From Alphaproteobacteria bacterium SO-S41 (GTDB lineage Bacteria > Pseudomonadota > Alphaproteobacteria > Micropepsales > Micropepsaceae), in NCBI GenBank assembly GCA_019670725.1, contig AP024629.1, forward strand, positions 2,356,001 to 2,420,000: a DNA stretch of 64,000 nt, given 5' to 3'. The notes under the pieces were generated by a model. The model did no database searches and had not been told where the DNA came from. It saw only the letters and a list, made by a program, of their open reading frames with translations. Position numbers and translations under genes: made by a program. This document shows, one piece after another, positions 41,847 through 50,387 of this stretch; positions within the stretch are counted from its first letter, which is position 1; the number at the start of each line of letters is the position of its first letter.

Positions 41847-42491
41847 ATGCAGATCGACATCATCTCCGACACCGTGTGCCCCTGGTGCTTCATCGGAAAG
41901 CGCCGCCTGGAAGAGGCATTGGCGCAGCGTCCCGACCTCGAGGTCGAGATCAACTGGCGGCCCTATCAGCTCGATCCGAACGTGCCGCGCGAGGGCGTGG
42001 ACCGGAAGGACTACATGCGCGCGAAGTTCGGCGACCAGCCGCGTGTGAAAGGCATGAGCGAGACGATCAAGGAATTCGGCGCCCAGCTGGGCATCGCCTT
42101 CGATTTCGACAAGCAGACCCGGCGGCCGAACACGATCGACAGCCACCGGCTGATCAAATGGGCGGCCGGGGTCGGCGTGCAGGACGCGGTCGTCGAGGCG
42201 CTGTTCAAGGCCTATTTCGAGGACGGCAAGGACGTCGGCGATGCCGCCGTGCTGATCGAGATCGCCGCCGCCTGCGGGATGGACGGCGAGCTGGTCGAGG
42301 AGCTGCTGGCCTCTGACGCTGACCGCGAGATGGTGCTGAGCGAAGCCGCCCGCGCCGGTGAAATGGGCGTGCAGGGCGTACCGGCCTATGTGTTCGAGGG
42401 GCGCTACATCATCACCGGGGCGCAGGACGCGGCGGTGCTGGTGCGGGTGATCGACAAGGTGCTGGAGAAGCGGGCCGAGGCGGCGGGCTGA
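41847..42491 (+). CDS. DsbA-family oxidoreductase, FrnE-like
   Basis: 214 residues of the DsbA/FrnE thioredoxin fold with inserted helices. The active site is TVCPWCFIGKRRL (CPWC), and the cis-Pro loop appears as GVQGVPAYVFEG. No signal peptide is present, so it acts in the cytosol, as FrnE-type proteins do. It is likely a thiol-disulfide or protein-folding oxidoreductase; the partner is unknown. It is followed eight bases later by a small secreted protein. Confidence 0.87.
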   Translation: MQIDIISDTVCPWCFIGKRRLEEALAQRPDLEVEINWRPYQLDPNVPREGVDRKDYMRAKFGDQPRVKGMSETIKEFGAQLGIAFDFDKQTRRPNTIDSHRLIKWAAGVGVQDAVVEALFKAYFEDGKDVGDAAVLIEIAAACGMDGELVEELLASDADREMVLSEAARAGEMGVQGVPAYVFEGRYIITGAQDAAVLVRVIDKVLEKRAEAAG

Positions 42492-42499
42492 TCTGCGCC

Positions 42500-42877
42500 A
42501 TGCAGGTGTTTTCAAAGGGCCGCGCCGTCTTATTCGCGGCCATTGGGTTGATTGCCACCGCCGTTGCGCAAGACACCTCCCCTCAGCAGACCTTTTGGGA
42601 CGGCAACAAGCAGGTCGTGACGGAGCGATTGCTTCACCCCACGGCCGCACCGGCGTTTCGCAAGGTGCGCGTGACCGTCAGCCCTGATCTTGCCTGCGGC
42701 GAGGTGAATGCCGCGCACGGGTTTGCAGGCAATGACGGGTTCGAGAAGTTCGTGCTGTATCGCGCCGAGGACGAAGGTCTGGTCGTCGTTCTGGAATCCG
42801 ATCCGAACGATCTCTACGCGACCAATGCGGACGAGTTGTGCACGCGGATCGGCCTTCTCGGGAAGGCCGTGAACTGA
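42500..42877 (+). CDS. Small secreted hypothetical protein
   Basis: 125 residues with a probable signal peptide (VLFAAIGLIATAVAQ). The mature part (about 100 residues) has two cysteines (LACGEVNA, DELCTRIG) that could form one disulfide. No family is recognised. It starts eight bases after the DsbA-like stop and could be cotranscribed with it. Periplasmic location is inferred. Confidence 0.65.
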   Translation: MQVFSKGRAVLFAAIGLIATAVAQDTSPQQTFWDGNKQVVTERLLHPTAAPAFRKVRVTVSPDLACGEVNAAHGFAGNDGFEKFVLYRAEDEGLVVVLESDPNDLYATNADELCTRIGLLGKAVN

Positions 42878-42907
42878 GTTCTTAGGCGGTCAACCATCCC
42901 CATGATT

Positions 42908-43069
42908 GTCATCCTTGGGGCACACGTAGCGCGAACCCGATGACCCATGCCGTGAAGTCAAAAACGGCAAAAGTGGTGGAGATTGCGGTCCGACCCACCG
43001 GTGCGCCTGCAATCAGCACGGCATGGGTCCTCGGGTTCCGACGCCTCCGGCGGCGGCCCCGAGGATGAC
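42908..43069. repeat. Hairpin-forming intergenic repeat, copy 2
   Basis: Outer arms GTCATCCTTGGGG (42908-42920) and CCCCGAGGATGAC (43057-43069) pair with one mismatch region. Inner arms GACCCATGCCGTG (42942-42954) and CACGGCATGGGTC (43017-43029) pair perfectly. The ends and the GACGCCTCCGGCGGC core match copy 1 at 5789-5900, so they are related dispersed elements. This copy lies between the secreted protein gene and the mfd stop, where it could act as a transcript barrier for converging genes. Confidence 0.75.
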
Positions 43070-43080
43070 GAAGAAGGGAG

Positions 43081-46000
43081 TTAAGCGGCCGCCAGATCGG
43101 CCAGGCGGCGCAGGACCTGGGCGGCGCCTTTTAGGCGGTCGTCGGTGCCGGTCCAGTCGCGGATGACGACGACTTTTTGATCCGGGCGGACCTTCAGCGT
43201 TTTGGGGCTGTCGGTGATGAGTTTCATCAGGCCGGCGGGGTTGGCGAAGGTGTTGTTGCGGAAGGTGATGACCGCGCCCTTCGGACCGGCATCGATCTTC
43301 TCCACGGCAGCTAGGCGGCAGAGGCGCTTGATCGAGACGATCTGGAGGAGCTGTTCGACTTCGTCGGGCAGCTTGCCGAAGCGGTCGACCAGTTCGGCGG
43401 CGAAGGCGTTGATCTCGGCCTGGTCCTCGATGCCGGAGAGGCGGCGGTAGAGCGACATGCGAGTGTCGAGGTCGGGCACGTAGGCCTCGGGGATGAGGAC
43501 CGAGGCGCCGAGATTGATCTGGGGCGACCACTCGCCGGTATCGGCTTCCTCGCCGCGGCCGGCGCGCAGATTGGCGACCGCCTCCTCCAGCATCTCCTGG
43601 TAAAGCTCCATGCCGACTTCGCGGATGTGGCCGGATTGTTCGTCGCCGAGGAGATTGCCGGCGCCGCGGATGTCGAGGTCGTGGCTGGCGAGCGTGAAGC
43701 CGGCGCCGAGGGCGTCGAGCGACTGCAGGACGCGCAGACGCCGCTCGGCAGTTTCATTCAACAGGCGGCCGGCGGGTGTCGTGAGATAGGCGTAGGCGCG
43801 GACCTTGGAGCGGCCGATACGGCCGCGGAGCTGGTAGAGCTGCGCGAGGCCGAACATGTCGGCGCGGTGGACGACCATGGTGTTGGCGGTCGGGATATCG
43901 AGACCGGATTCGACGATCGTGGTGGATAGCAGCACGTCGAACTTGCGGTCGTAGAAGGCGTTCATGACGTCGTCGAGCTGGCCCGGCGGGAGCTGGCCGT
44001 GCGCGGTGGTGACACGGACTTCGGGGACCGTCTCCTTCAGGAATTCCAGTGTCTCGGCGAGATCGGCGATGCGCGGGACGACATAGAAGCTCTGGCCGCC
44101 GCGATAGTGTTCGCGCAGCAGCGCCTCGCGGATGGTGACGGGGTCGAGCGGGCCGACATAGGTGCGGACCGCGAGGCGATCGACCGGCGGCGAGGCGATC
44201 AGCGACATGTCGCGCACGCCCGAAAGCGCGAGCTGCAGCGTCCGCGGGATCGGCGTCGCAGTGAGCGTCAGGACGTGGACGTCGGTTTTGAGGTTTTTCA
44301 GGCGCTCTTTGTGGACGACGCCGAAATGCTGCTCCTCGTCGACGATGACGAGGCCTAGCGACTTGAAGCTGATCGATTTCGCCAGCAGCGCGTGGGTGCC
44401 GACGACGATGTCGATCTTGCCCTCGGCCAGTTCTTTTTTCGTCTCGGTTGCTTCTTTCGCTGTCACGAGGCGCGAGAGCTGGCGCACCTGGAGCGGCCAG
44501 CCGGCGAAGCGGGTGGAGAACGTCTTGTAGTGCTGGCGGGCCAGCAGCGTGGTCGGCACGACGACCGCGACCTGCTTGCCCGACATGGCGGCGACGAAAG
44601 CGGCGCGGAGGGCGACTTCGGTCTTGCCGAAGCCGACATCGCCGCAGACCAGGCGGTCCATCGGCTGGCCGCGGGCGAAATCCTCCATCGTGTCGGAGAT
44701 GGCGCGGGCCTGGTCCTCGGTTTCGTCGAAGGGGAAGCGCGCGGCGAATTCGTCATAGAGGCCCTGTGGCACGTCGAGCGTCGGAGCCTTCTTCATCGCG
44801 CGTTCGGCGGCGATGCGGATGAGGTCCGCGGCGATCTCGCGGATGCGGTTCTTGAGCTTCGCCTTGCGGCTCTGCCAGCCGGCGCCGCCGAGGCGGTCGA
44901 GCTGGATGCCTTCAGCGTCGGAGCCGAAGCGCGTCAGCAGTTCGATGTTCTCGACGGGCAGGAACAGCTTGCCGCCGTCATATTGCAGCTCAAGGCAGTC
45001 GTGCGGGGCGCCGAGGACCTCGATCGTTTGCAGGCCGAGATAGCGGCCGATGCCGTGATCGACGTGGACGACAAGATCGCCGACCGTCAACGCGGCAGCT
45101 TCGGCGAGGAAATTGGCGGCGCGCTTGGTCTTGCGCTGGGTGCGGATCAGGCGGTCGCCAAGAATGTCCTGCTCGCCGATGACCGCGAAGCCGCGGGCTT
45201 CGAAGCCACGCTCCAGCGGCAGAATGGCGAGCGCGCTGGCGGCGGCGGGCAGTGTGTTGATTTCCGACAGCGACGCCACGGCCGAGAGCTTCGCTAGGCC
45301 ATGGTCGGCGAGGACCGTGCCGAGGCGGTCGGCGGAGCCTTCGGTCCAACCGGCGAGCACAACGCGCTTCTTTGCCTTGGCGAGCGTTTGGATGTGGCCG
45401 ACGACGGCATCGAAGACGGTGCCTTCGGACTGGGTGCGTTCGGGGGCGAAGTCCCTGCCCGGCCGCCCACCGGCGTCGATGCCGTCGGGCACGTCGAAGG
45501 CGGAGAAGAACAGTGCGTCGCGGCCTTCCAGATGCTCGGCCCAGTTGTCGCGCGAGAGGTAGAGGCGGTCGGGCGGCAGCGGCTTGTAGTCGGCGACCTG
45601 CAGGCCCGGCGACTTGGCGGCGAGGTCGCGGGCGGAGACGCGGGCGTCGTAATATTCGTCGATCTGTTCCAGCCGCGCGATGATCGACTCTTCGACCTGG
45701 CTGTCGAAGGTGAGCCGCGCGTCGGGGACGTAGTCCAGGATCGTCTCCATGCGAGCGTGGAAGAGCGGCAGCCAGTGTTCCATGCCCTGATAGCGGCGGC
45801 GGGCACTGACGCTTTCGTAGAGCGGATCGTTGGCGTTGTTCTGGGCGCCGAAGGCCTGGATGTAGCCGGTACGGAAGCGGCTGACGGAGTCCGGGTCCAG
45901 CGGCGCTTCGCTGACCGGCAGGAGTTCGAGGCCGGCGAGGCGTCCGGTCGATTTCTGGCTTTCGGGGTCGAAGGTGCGGAGCGACTCGATCTGGTCGCCG

Positions 46001-46554
46001 AAGAAATCGACGCGGACGGGTTCGGGCAGGCCGGGCGCGAAGAGGTCCACGATGCCGCCGCGGACGGCGTAATCGCCGGCCTCCACCACCGAGCCGGCGC
46101 GCGTGTAGCCCTGCTTGTCGAGCCAGGCGGTCAGGGTCTCGATGCCGATATGGGTGTCGGCCTTTATGGCGAGGCGCGAGGCGTCGATCCATGCGCGCGG
46201 CGGCACGCGCTGCAGCAGCGCGCTGACCGTGGTGACCAGCACCTGCGGCCCGCGCTTGCCCTTGGCGAGTTCGGAGAGGACGGCGATGCGGCGCGCCAGC
46301 AGGTCGGTTCGCGGGCCGAGGCGGTCGTAGGGCAGACAATCCCACGCGGGAAGCGACTGGACTTCGAGGTCCGGCGCGAAGAAGCGCAGGGCGGCTTCGA
46401 AGGCGGCGGCCCGACTCTCATCACGGGCGATGTGGAGGACGGTGCCTTTGCGTGCCGCCGCGAGATCGCCGGCGAGCCAGGCGTCGTAGCCCTCGGGGGC
46501 GCCGCCGACGCGGGTGCGGCCCTTCCGCGCCAGGATGTTGCGGATCAGCTCCAC
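43081..46554 (-). CDS. mfd: Transcription-repair coupling factor
   Basis: 1157-residue Mfd: removes stalled RNA polymerase and recruits UvrA. In order: UvrB-like N-terminal domains (LVTTVSALLQRV, GDYAVRGGIVDLFAPG), RNA-polymerase-interaction/CarD-like domain (GDLVVHVDHGIGRYLGLQ), then RecG-like translocase motor with Walker A (CGDVGFGKTEVALRAAF), DEEQ box (VIVDEEQHFGV), TATPIPRTL and RGRIGRS motifs and a C-terminal TRCF domain. The GTG at 46554 (MELIRNILARKG) overlaps the sdhE end by ten bases. The reading frame stays open far upstream, but only antisense to recG, so it is not coding there. Confidence 0.93.
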   Translation of the reverse strand: MELIRNILARKGRTRVGGAPEGYDAWLAGDLAAARKGTVLHIARDESRAAAFEAALRFFAPDLEVQSLPAWDCLPYDRLGPRTDLLARRIAVLSELAKGKRGPQVLVTTVSALLQRVPPRAWIDASRLAIKADTHIGIETLTAWLDKQGYTRAGSVVEAGDYAVRGGIVDLFAPGLPEPVRVDFFGDQIESLRTFDPESQKSTGRLAGLELLPVSEAPLDPDSVSRFRTGYIQAFGAQNNANDPLYESVSARRRYQGMEHWLPLFHARMETILDYVPDARLTFDSQVEESIIARLEQIDEYYDARVSARDLAAKSPGLQVADYKPLPPDRLYLSRDNWAEHLEGRDALFFSAFDVPDGIDAGGRPGRDFAPERTQSEGTVFDAVVGHIQTLAKAKKRVVLAGWTEGSADRLGTVLADHGLAKLSAVASLSEINTLPAAASALAILPLERGFEARGFAVIGEQDILGDRLIRTQRKTKRAANFLAEAAALTVGDLVVHVDHGIGRYLGLQTIEVLGAPHDCLELQYDGGKLFLPVENIELLTRFGSDAEGIQLDRLGGAGWQSRKAKLKNRIREIAADLIRIAAERAMKKAPTLDVPQGLYDEFAARFPFDETEDQARAISDTMEDFARGQPMDRLVCGDVGFGKTEVALRAAFVAAMSGKQVAVVVPTTLLARQHYKTFSTRFAGWPLQVRQLSRLVTAKEATETKKELAEGKIDIVVGTHALLAKSISFKSLGLVIVDEEQHFGVVHKERLKNLKTDVHVLTLTATPIPRTLQLALSGVRDMSLIASPPVDRLAVRTYVGPLDPVTIREALLREHYRGGQSFYVVPRIADLAETLEFLKETVPEVRVTTAHGQLPPGQLDDVMNAFYDRKFDVLLSTTIVESGLDIPTANTMVVHRADMFGLAQLYQLRGRIGRSKVRAYAYLTTPAGRLLNETAERRLRVLQSLDALGAGFTLASHDLDIRGAGNLLGDEQSGHIREVGMELYQEMLEEAVANLRAGRGEEADTGEWSPQINLGASVLIPEAYVPDLDTRMSLYRRLSGIEDQAEINAFAAELVDRFGKLPDEVEQLLQIVSIKRLCRLAAVEKIDAGPKGAVITFRNNTFANPAGLMKLITDSPKTLKVRPDQKVVVIRDWTGTDDRLKGAAQVLRRLADLAAA

Positions 46555-46817
46555 GAGGCGCGCGGGAAGAAGTCGAACGCCTTGAACAAGGCGAAGACAG
46601 CGGTGTCGTGTTCGGGCGGTACCGGCGCCTTGCCCTGCCACCACTCGTAGATGTCCTGATCCTGTTCCTCGAGCAGCAGTTCGAAGGCGGTGAGCTGGTC
46701 GGGCGACAGCGCAGCCAGATGCGCGTCGGCAAAGCTGCCGATCAGCAGATCGGCCTCCTTGAAGCCGCGATGATGGGCCCGGTAGAGGACCCGCTTGAGG
46801 CGGATAGGGTCTGTCAT
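46545..46817 (-). CDS. sdhE: Succinate dehydrogenase assembly factor SdhE (DUF339)
   Basis: 90-residue helical protein that helps attach FAD to succinate dehydrogenase. The signature RAHHRGFKEADLLIGSFAD matches the RRGxKExDLLLG motif of the family, and a central LLEEQDQDIYEWW helix is also typical. It is upstream of mfd and overlaps its start. Together with recG across the divergent gap, this order is common in Alphaproteobacteria (from general knowledge). The promoter is likely in the 64 bases before recG. Confidence 0.93.
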   Translation of the reverse strand: MTDPIRLKRVLYRAHHRGFKEADLLIGSFADAHLAALSPDQLTAFELLLEEQDQDIYEWWQGKAPVPPEHDTAVFALFKAFDFFPRASWS

Positions 46818-46881
46818 GGTGCGGCGCGGATATAGGCGAGTTTGTCGTGAATCCCAACCCGGGTGCGGCTAGTCTGTTCCG

Positions 46882-48969
46882 ATGCGTCCCGAGATCCTGT
46901 TTTCCCTGTTTGCGCCCGTCACGACCCTGCCCGGGGTCGGGCCGCGCATGGCGGAGAAGTTCGCCAAGGTGGCGGGCGAGCGGGTGCTCGACGTGCTGTG
47001 GCTGCGCCCCGCGGGCTATGTGGACCGGCGGTTGCGACCGTCGATCGTGTCGGTGCCGGAGGGGAGTGTCGCGACGCTGGCGCTGAATGTGCTGGCGCAC
47101 CAGACGCCGCCGCATCCTAAGGTGCCCTACCGGGTGATCTGCAGCGACGATACGAGCGCGATCGAGCTGGTCTTCTTCGGTGGGCGGAATGATTACCTGT
47201 CGCGGCTGCTGCCGGAGGGCTCGCGGCGGATCGTCAGCGGGCGGGTCGAGCGCCATGACGGCCGGCTGCAGATGGCGCATCCCGACTACGCCGTCGCGCC
47301 GGACCAGGCCGACCAGATCCCCGAGATCGAGCCGGTCTATCCGCTGACCGAGGGACTGACCAACAAGGCGGTCGCCAAGGCGGCGCGTGGCGGGCTGCTG
47401 AACGCCCCTGATCTGCCGGAGTGGCAGGATGCCGCCTGGCTGGCGAAACAGCGCTGGGCGAGCTGGCGGAGCAGCCTGACGGCCATTCACGCGCCGCCGC
47501 ATGTCGACGAAGCGGCGCTGGAGGTGGCGCGGCGGCGCCTCGCCTATGACGAGGTGCTGGCGAACCAGCTGGCGCTGATGCTTATCAGGGCGCGGATGAA
47601 GAAGGCGGCGGGCCGGGTCGTGGACGGCAGCGGGGCGCTGCGGGCGAAGCTGCTGGCCGCCCTGCCCTTCAAGCCGACCGGCGCGCAGACGCGGGCCGTC
47701 CGCGAGATCGCGGCGGACCTCAAGACCGGCGAGCGTATGCTGCGGCTGCTGCAGGGCGATGTCGGCGCGGGCAAGACGCTGGTCGCGCTGATGGCCATGT
47801 TGATCGCGGTGGAGACCGGGGCGCAGGCGGCGCTGATGGCGCCGACGGAAATCCTGGCGCGGCAGCATATGGCGACGATCGGGCCGCTGGCGGCGCAGAT
47901 CGGCATTCGCGCGGAGGTGCTGACCGGGCGTGAGAAAGGCAAGGCGCGGACCGCGCTGCTGGCCGATCTCGCGGCGGGGAAGATCCAGATCCTGATCGGC
48001 ACCCATGCGCTGTTCACAGAGGACGTGGCGTTCGAGGACCTCGCGCTCGCCGTGGTGGACGAGCAGCACAAGTTCGGCGTGTCGCAGCGCATGAGCCTCA
48101 GCGGCCGCGGTGGACGGCCGACCCATGTGCTGGTTATGACGGCAACGCCGATCCCGCGGACGCTTTCTATGACGATCTATGGCGACATGGACGTCTCCAA
48201 GCTGGACGAGAAGCCGCCGGGGCGGCAGCCGATCGCCACTCGTGCGGTACCGCTGAACCGGCTGGAGGAGGTCGAGAACGCGGTGGCGCGGGCGATCCAG
48301 TCCGGCGACCGCGTGTTCTGGGTCTGCCCGCTGGTCGAGCAGAACGAGAAGCTGGATGTGACGGCGGTCGAAAGCCGCTTCCGCGAGCTGGAACGGCGCT
48401 TTGGCGACAAGGTCGCCCTCGCCCACGGCAAGATGAAAGCCGCGCAGAAGGACGAGGCGATGGAGCGCTTCCGCTCCGGCGCGGCTTCGGTGCTGGTGGC
48501 GACGACGGTGATCGAGGTCGGCGTCGATGTGCCGGAGGCGACGGTCATGATCGTGGAACATGCCGAGCGCTTCGGGCTCGCGCAGTTGCATCAGCTGCGC
48601 GGACGCGTCGGGCGCGGTAGCCGGGCGAGTTCGTGCCTGCTGCTCTATCAGGACGATCCGCCGCTGGGCGAAACCGCAAAGGCGCGGCTGAAGATCATGC
48701 GCGAGACCGAGGACGGCTTCGTCATCGCCGAGGAAGATCTGAAGCTGCGCGGAGCCGGCGAATTGCTGGGGACCAAGCAGGCGGGCACGCCGGATCTCCA
48801 TTATGCCGACCTTTTCCGCGATGCCGACCTGCTTTCCGTAGCGCGAGATGACGCCATGCTGGCGGTCGGGCGCGATGCTGAGTTGACGTCCACGAGAGGT
48901 GAGGCGTTGCGCGCCCTGCTCTATCTCTTTGAACGGGACGAAGCGGTGCGCTATCTGCGGTCCGGGTAG
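46882..48969 (+). CDS. recG: ATP-dependent DNA helicase RecG
   Basis: 695 residues. An N-terminal wedge/OB domain (LPGVGPRMAEKFAKV) is followed by a superfamily 2 helicase core: Walker A (LQGDVGAGKTLVAL), DEQH box (VVDEQHKFG), TATPIPRTL, and the C-terminal TVIEVGVDVPEATVM and QLRGRVGRG motifs. It remodels stalled replication forks and Holliday junctions. Length matches E. coli RecG (693). It is divergent from sdhE-mfd and followed 13 bases later by the phosphotransferase gene. Confidence 0.94.
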   Translation: MRPEILFSLFAPVTTLPGVGPRMAEKFAKVAGERVLDVLWLRPAGYVDRRLRPSIVSVPEGSVATLALNVLAHQTPPHPKVPYRVICSDDTSAIELVFFGGRNDYLSRLLPEGSRRIVSGRVERHDGRLQMAHPDYAVAPDQADQIPEIEPVYPLTEGLTNKAVAKAARGGLLNAPDLPEWQDAAWLAKQRWASWRSSLTAIHAPPHVDEAALEVARRRLAYDEVLANQLALMLIRARMKKAAGRVVDGSGALRAKLLAALPFKPTGAQTRAVREIAADLKTGERMLRLLQGDVGAGKTLVALMAMLIAVETGAQAALMAPTEILARQHMATIGPLAAQIGIRAEVLTGREKGKARTALLADLAAGKIQILIGTHALFTEDVAFEDLALAVVDEQHKFGVSQRMSLSGRGGRPTHVLVMTATPIPRTLSMTIYGDMDVSKLDEKPPGRQPIATRAVPLNRLEEVENAVARAIQSGDRVFWVCPLVEQNEKLDVTAVESRFRELERRFGDKVALAHGKMKAAQKDEAMERFRSGAASVLVATTVIEVGVDVPEATVMIVEHAERFGLAQLHQLRGRVGRGSRASSCLLLYQDDPPLGETAKARLKIMRETEDGFVIAEEDLKLRGAGELLGTKQAGTPDLHYADLFRDADLLSVARDDAMLAVGRDAELTSTRGEALRALLYLFERDEAVRYLRSG

Positions 48970-48982
48970 GAAACGAGGCACA

Positions 48983-49990
48983 ATGTCCGATCAACCGGAT
49001 TTCAAAGACGCGCTGTTCCAGGCGCTGCGCAATCACCTCGACGGCGTGCAGGGAATGAGCGAGCTGAAACGCCTGTCGGGCGGCGCGAGTCAGGAGACCT
49101 GGGCATTCGAACTGGCGACTGCCAAAGGTCCGCAAAAGCTGATCCTGCGGCGGGCGCCAGGGGGCGGCGGCCGCGAGGGCACGAGCGGGACCGGCACCGC
49201 GGTCGGTCTCGACAACGAGGCCAAGGTGATCGAGGCGGCGCGCACGAACGGCGTCGCCGCCCCGGCGGTCGAATATGTGCTGAAGCCGGAAGACGGCGTC
49301 GGCGAAGGCTATGTGATGGCGCGGATCGCCGGCGAGACCTTGGCGCGGCGCATCCTGCGCGATGCCGAGTTCGATGCGGTGCGGCCGAAGCTTGCCCGCC
49401 AGTGCGGTGCGGCGATGGCCGGCATCCATCAGACCAACGTGTCGGGGATCGACGCGCTGAAGGTGGTCGATGGTCCCGCGCAACTCGCGCAGTATTACGA
49501 GCGCTACAAGACCTATGATCAGCCGAAGCCCGTCTTCGAGCTCGCCTTCGCCTGGCTGCGCGAGCGGCTGAAGGCCCCGCGGCAGGTGACGTTGGTCCAT
49601 GCGGATTTCCGCAACGGCAATCTGATGTTCCATCCGGAGATCGGTCTGGCGGCGGTGCTGGACTGGGAGCTTGCCCATCTCGGCGATCCGCTGGAGGACC
49701 TCGCCTGGATCTGCATCAACTCGTGGCGCTTCGGCATGACCGGCAAGACGGTGGGCGGGTTCGGGTCGGTCGAGGAGATGTTGGCCGGCTATGTCGCGGC
49801 CGGCGGTCATGCCTATACGCCCGATGAGGTGAAGGTCTGGGAGGTCTTCGGCTCGCTGAAATGGGGCATCATGTGCATGTCGATGTATGAGGCTTTCCGC
49901 ACCGGCTACGACCGCTCCGTCGAACGCGCGGCGATCGGCCGGCGGTCGTCGGAGACCGAAATCGATCTCGTCAATCTGTTGCTCGGGTAA
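48983..49990 (+). CDS. Phosphotransferase family protein (APH/ACAD10-like)
   Basis: 335-residue kinase-like fold of the aminoglycoside phosphotransferase group, close to proteins linked with acyl-CoA dehydrogenases. Visible are the glycine-rich GGASQETWAFEL, catalytic loop LVHADFRNGNLMFHPE (Asp, Asn) and LDWELAHLGDPLEDLAW (metal-binding D). It may phosphorylate hydroxylated acyl or fatty compounds (family-level inference). The ATG at 48983 is preceded by an AAACGAGG region; the in-frame start at 48899 lies in recG and is unlikely. It is followed four bases later by the DUF6285 gene. Confidence 0.85.
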   Translation: MSDQPDFKDALFQALRNHLDGVQGMSELKRLSGGASQETWAFELATAKGPQKLILRRAPGGGGREGTSGTGTAVGLDNEAKVIEAARTNGVAAPAVEYVLKPEDGVGEGYVMARIAGETLARRILRDAEFDAVRPKLARQCGAAMAGIHQTNVSGIDALKVVDGPAQLAQYYERYKTYDQPKPVFELAFAWLRERLKAPRQVTLVHADFRNGNLMFHPEIGLAAVLDWELAHLGDPLEDLAWICINSWRFGMTGKTVGGFGSVEEMLAGYVAAGGHAYTPDEVKVWEVFGSLKWGIMCMSMYEAFRTGYDRSVERAAIGRRSSETEIDLVNLLLG

Positions 49991-49994
49991 CGCC

Positions 49995-50387
49995 ATGATG
50001 GACAAACCGACCCTGCTGGAAATCGTGACCGCGGCGCGCGAGTTCATTGAGCAAAAGGCGATCCCCGAACTGACCGGGCACACGGCGTTTCACGCACGCG
50101 TGGCGGCGAATGCGCTGGCGATCGCGGAGCGCGAGATTCAGACGGGCGCGCCGGCGGCAGAGCGCGAGAAGGCACGGTTGACCGCTCTACTCGGCCGCTC
50201 CGGCACGTTGGATGAGCTGAACCGGGCGCTGTGCGTCAGGATCGGCGCGGGCGAGATCAATCTGGAGACGCCGGGCCTTGCTGAGCATCTGAAGCTGACC
50301 ACGCTCGACAAGGTAGCGATCGATCAGCCGTCCTATTCGGGCTTCAAGTCGGCGGCCGCTCGCGCAGATCGCGGCGCCGAAGTATGA
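49995..50387 (+). CDS. DUF6285 domain protein
   Basis: 130 residues of the DUF6285 type, often found beside phosphotransferase and acyl-CoA dehydrogenase genes. It is all-helical by pattern (LLEIVTAAREFIEQKAIPEL, HARVAANALAIAEREIQT). It starts four bases after the phosphotransferase stop (ATG at 49995 or 49998) and its 3' end overlaps the convergent permease gene by 44 bases. Function is unknown; a joint role with the phosphotransferase is likely. Confidence 0.75.
   Translation: MMDKPTLLEIVTAAREFIEQKAIPELTGHTAFHARVAANALAIAEREIQTGAPAAEREKARLTALLGRSGTLDELNRALCVRIGAGEINLETPGLAEHLKLTTLDKVAIDQPSYSGFKSAAARADRGAEV

Noticed and set aside
46555-48981. A minus-strand frame that stays open from mfd through the whole of recG (1966 codons in total)
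   Set aside because: The upstream part is the antisense of recG and is rich in Arg, His and Gln with no domain. The real mfd start fits GTG 46554, and the long frame reflects GC-rich codon use.
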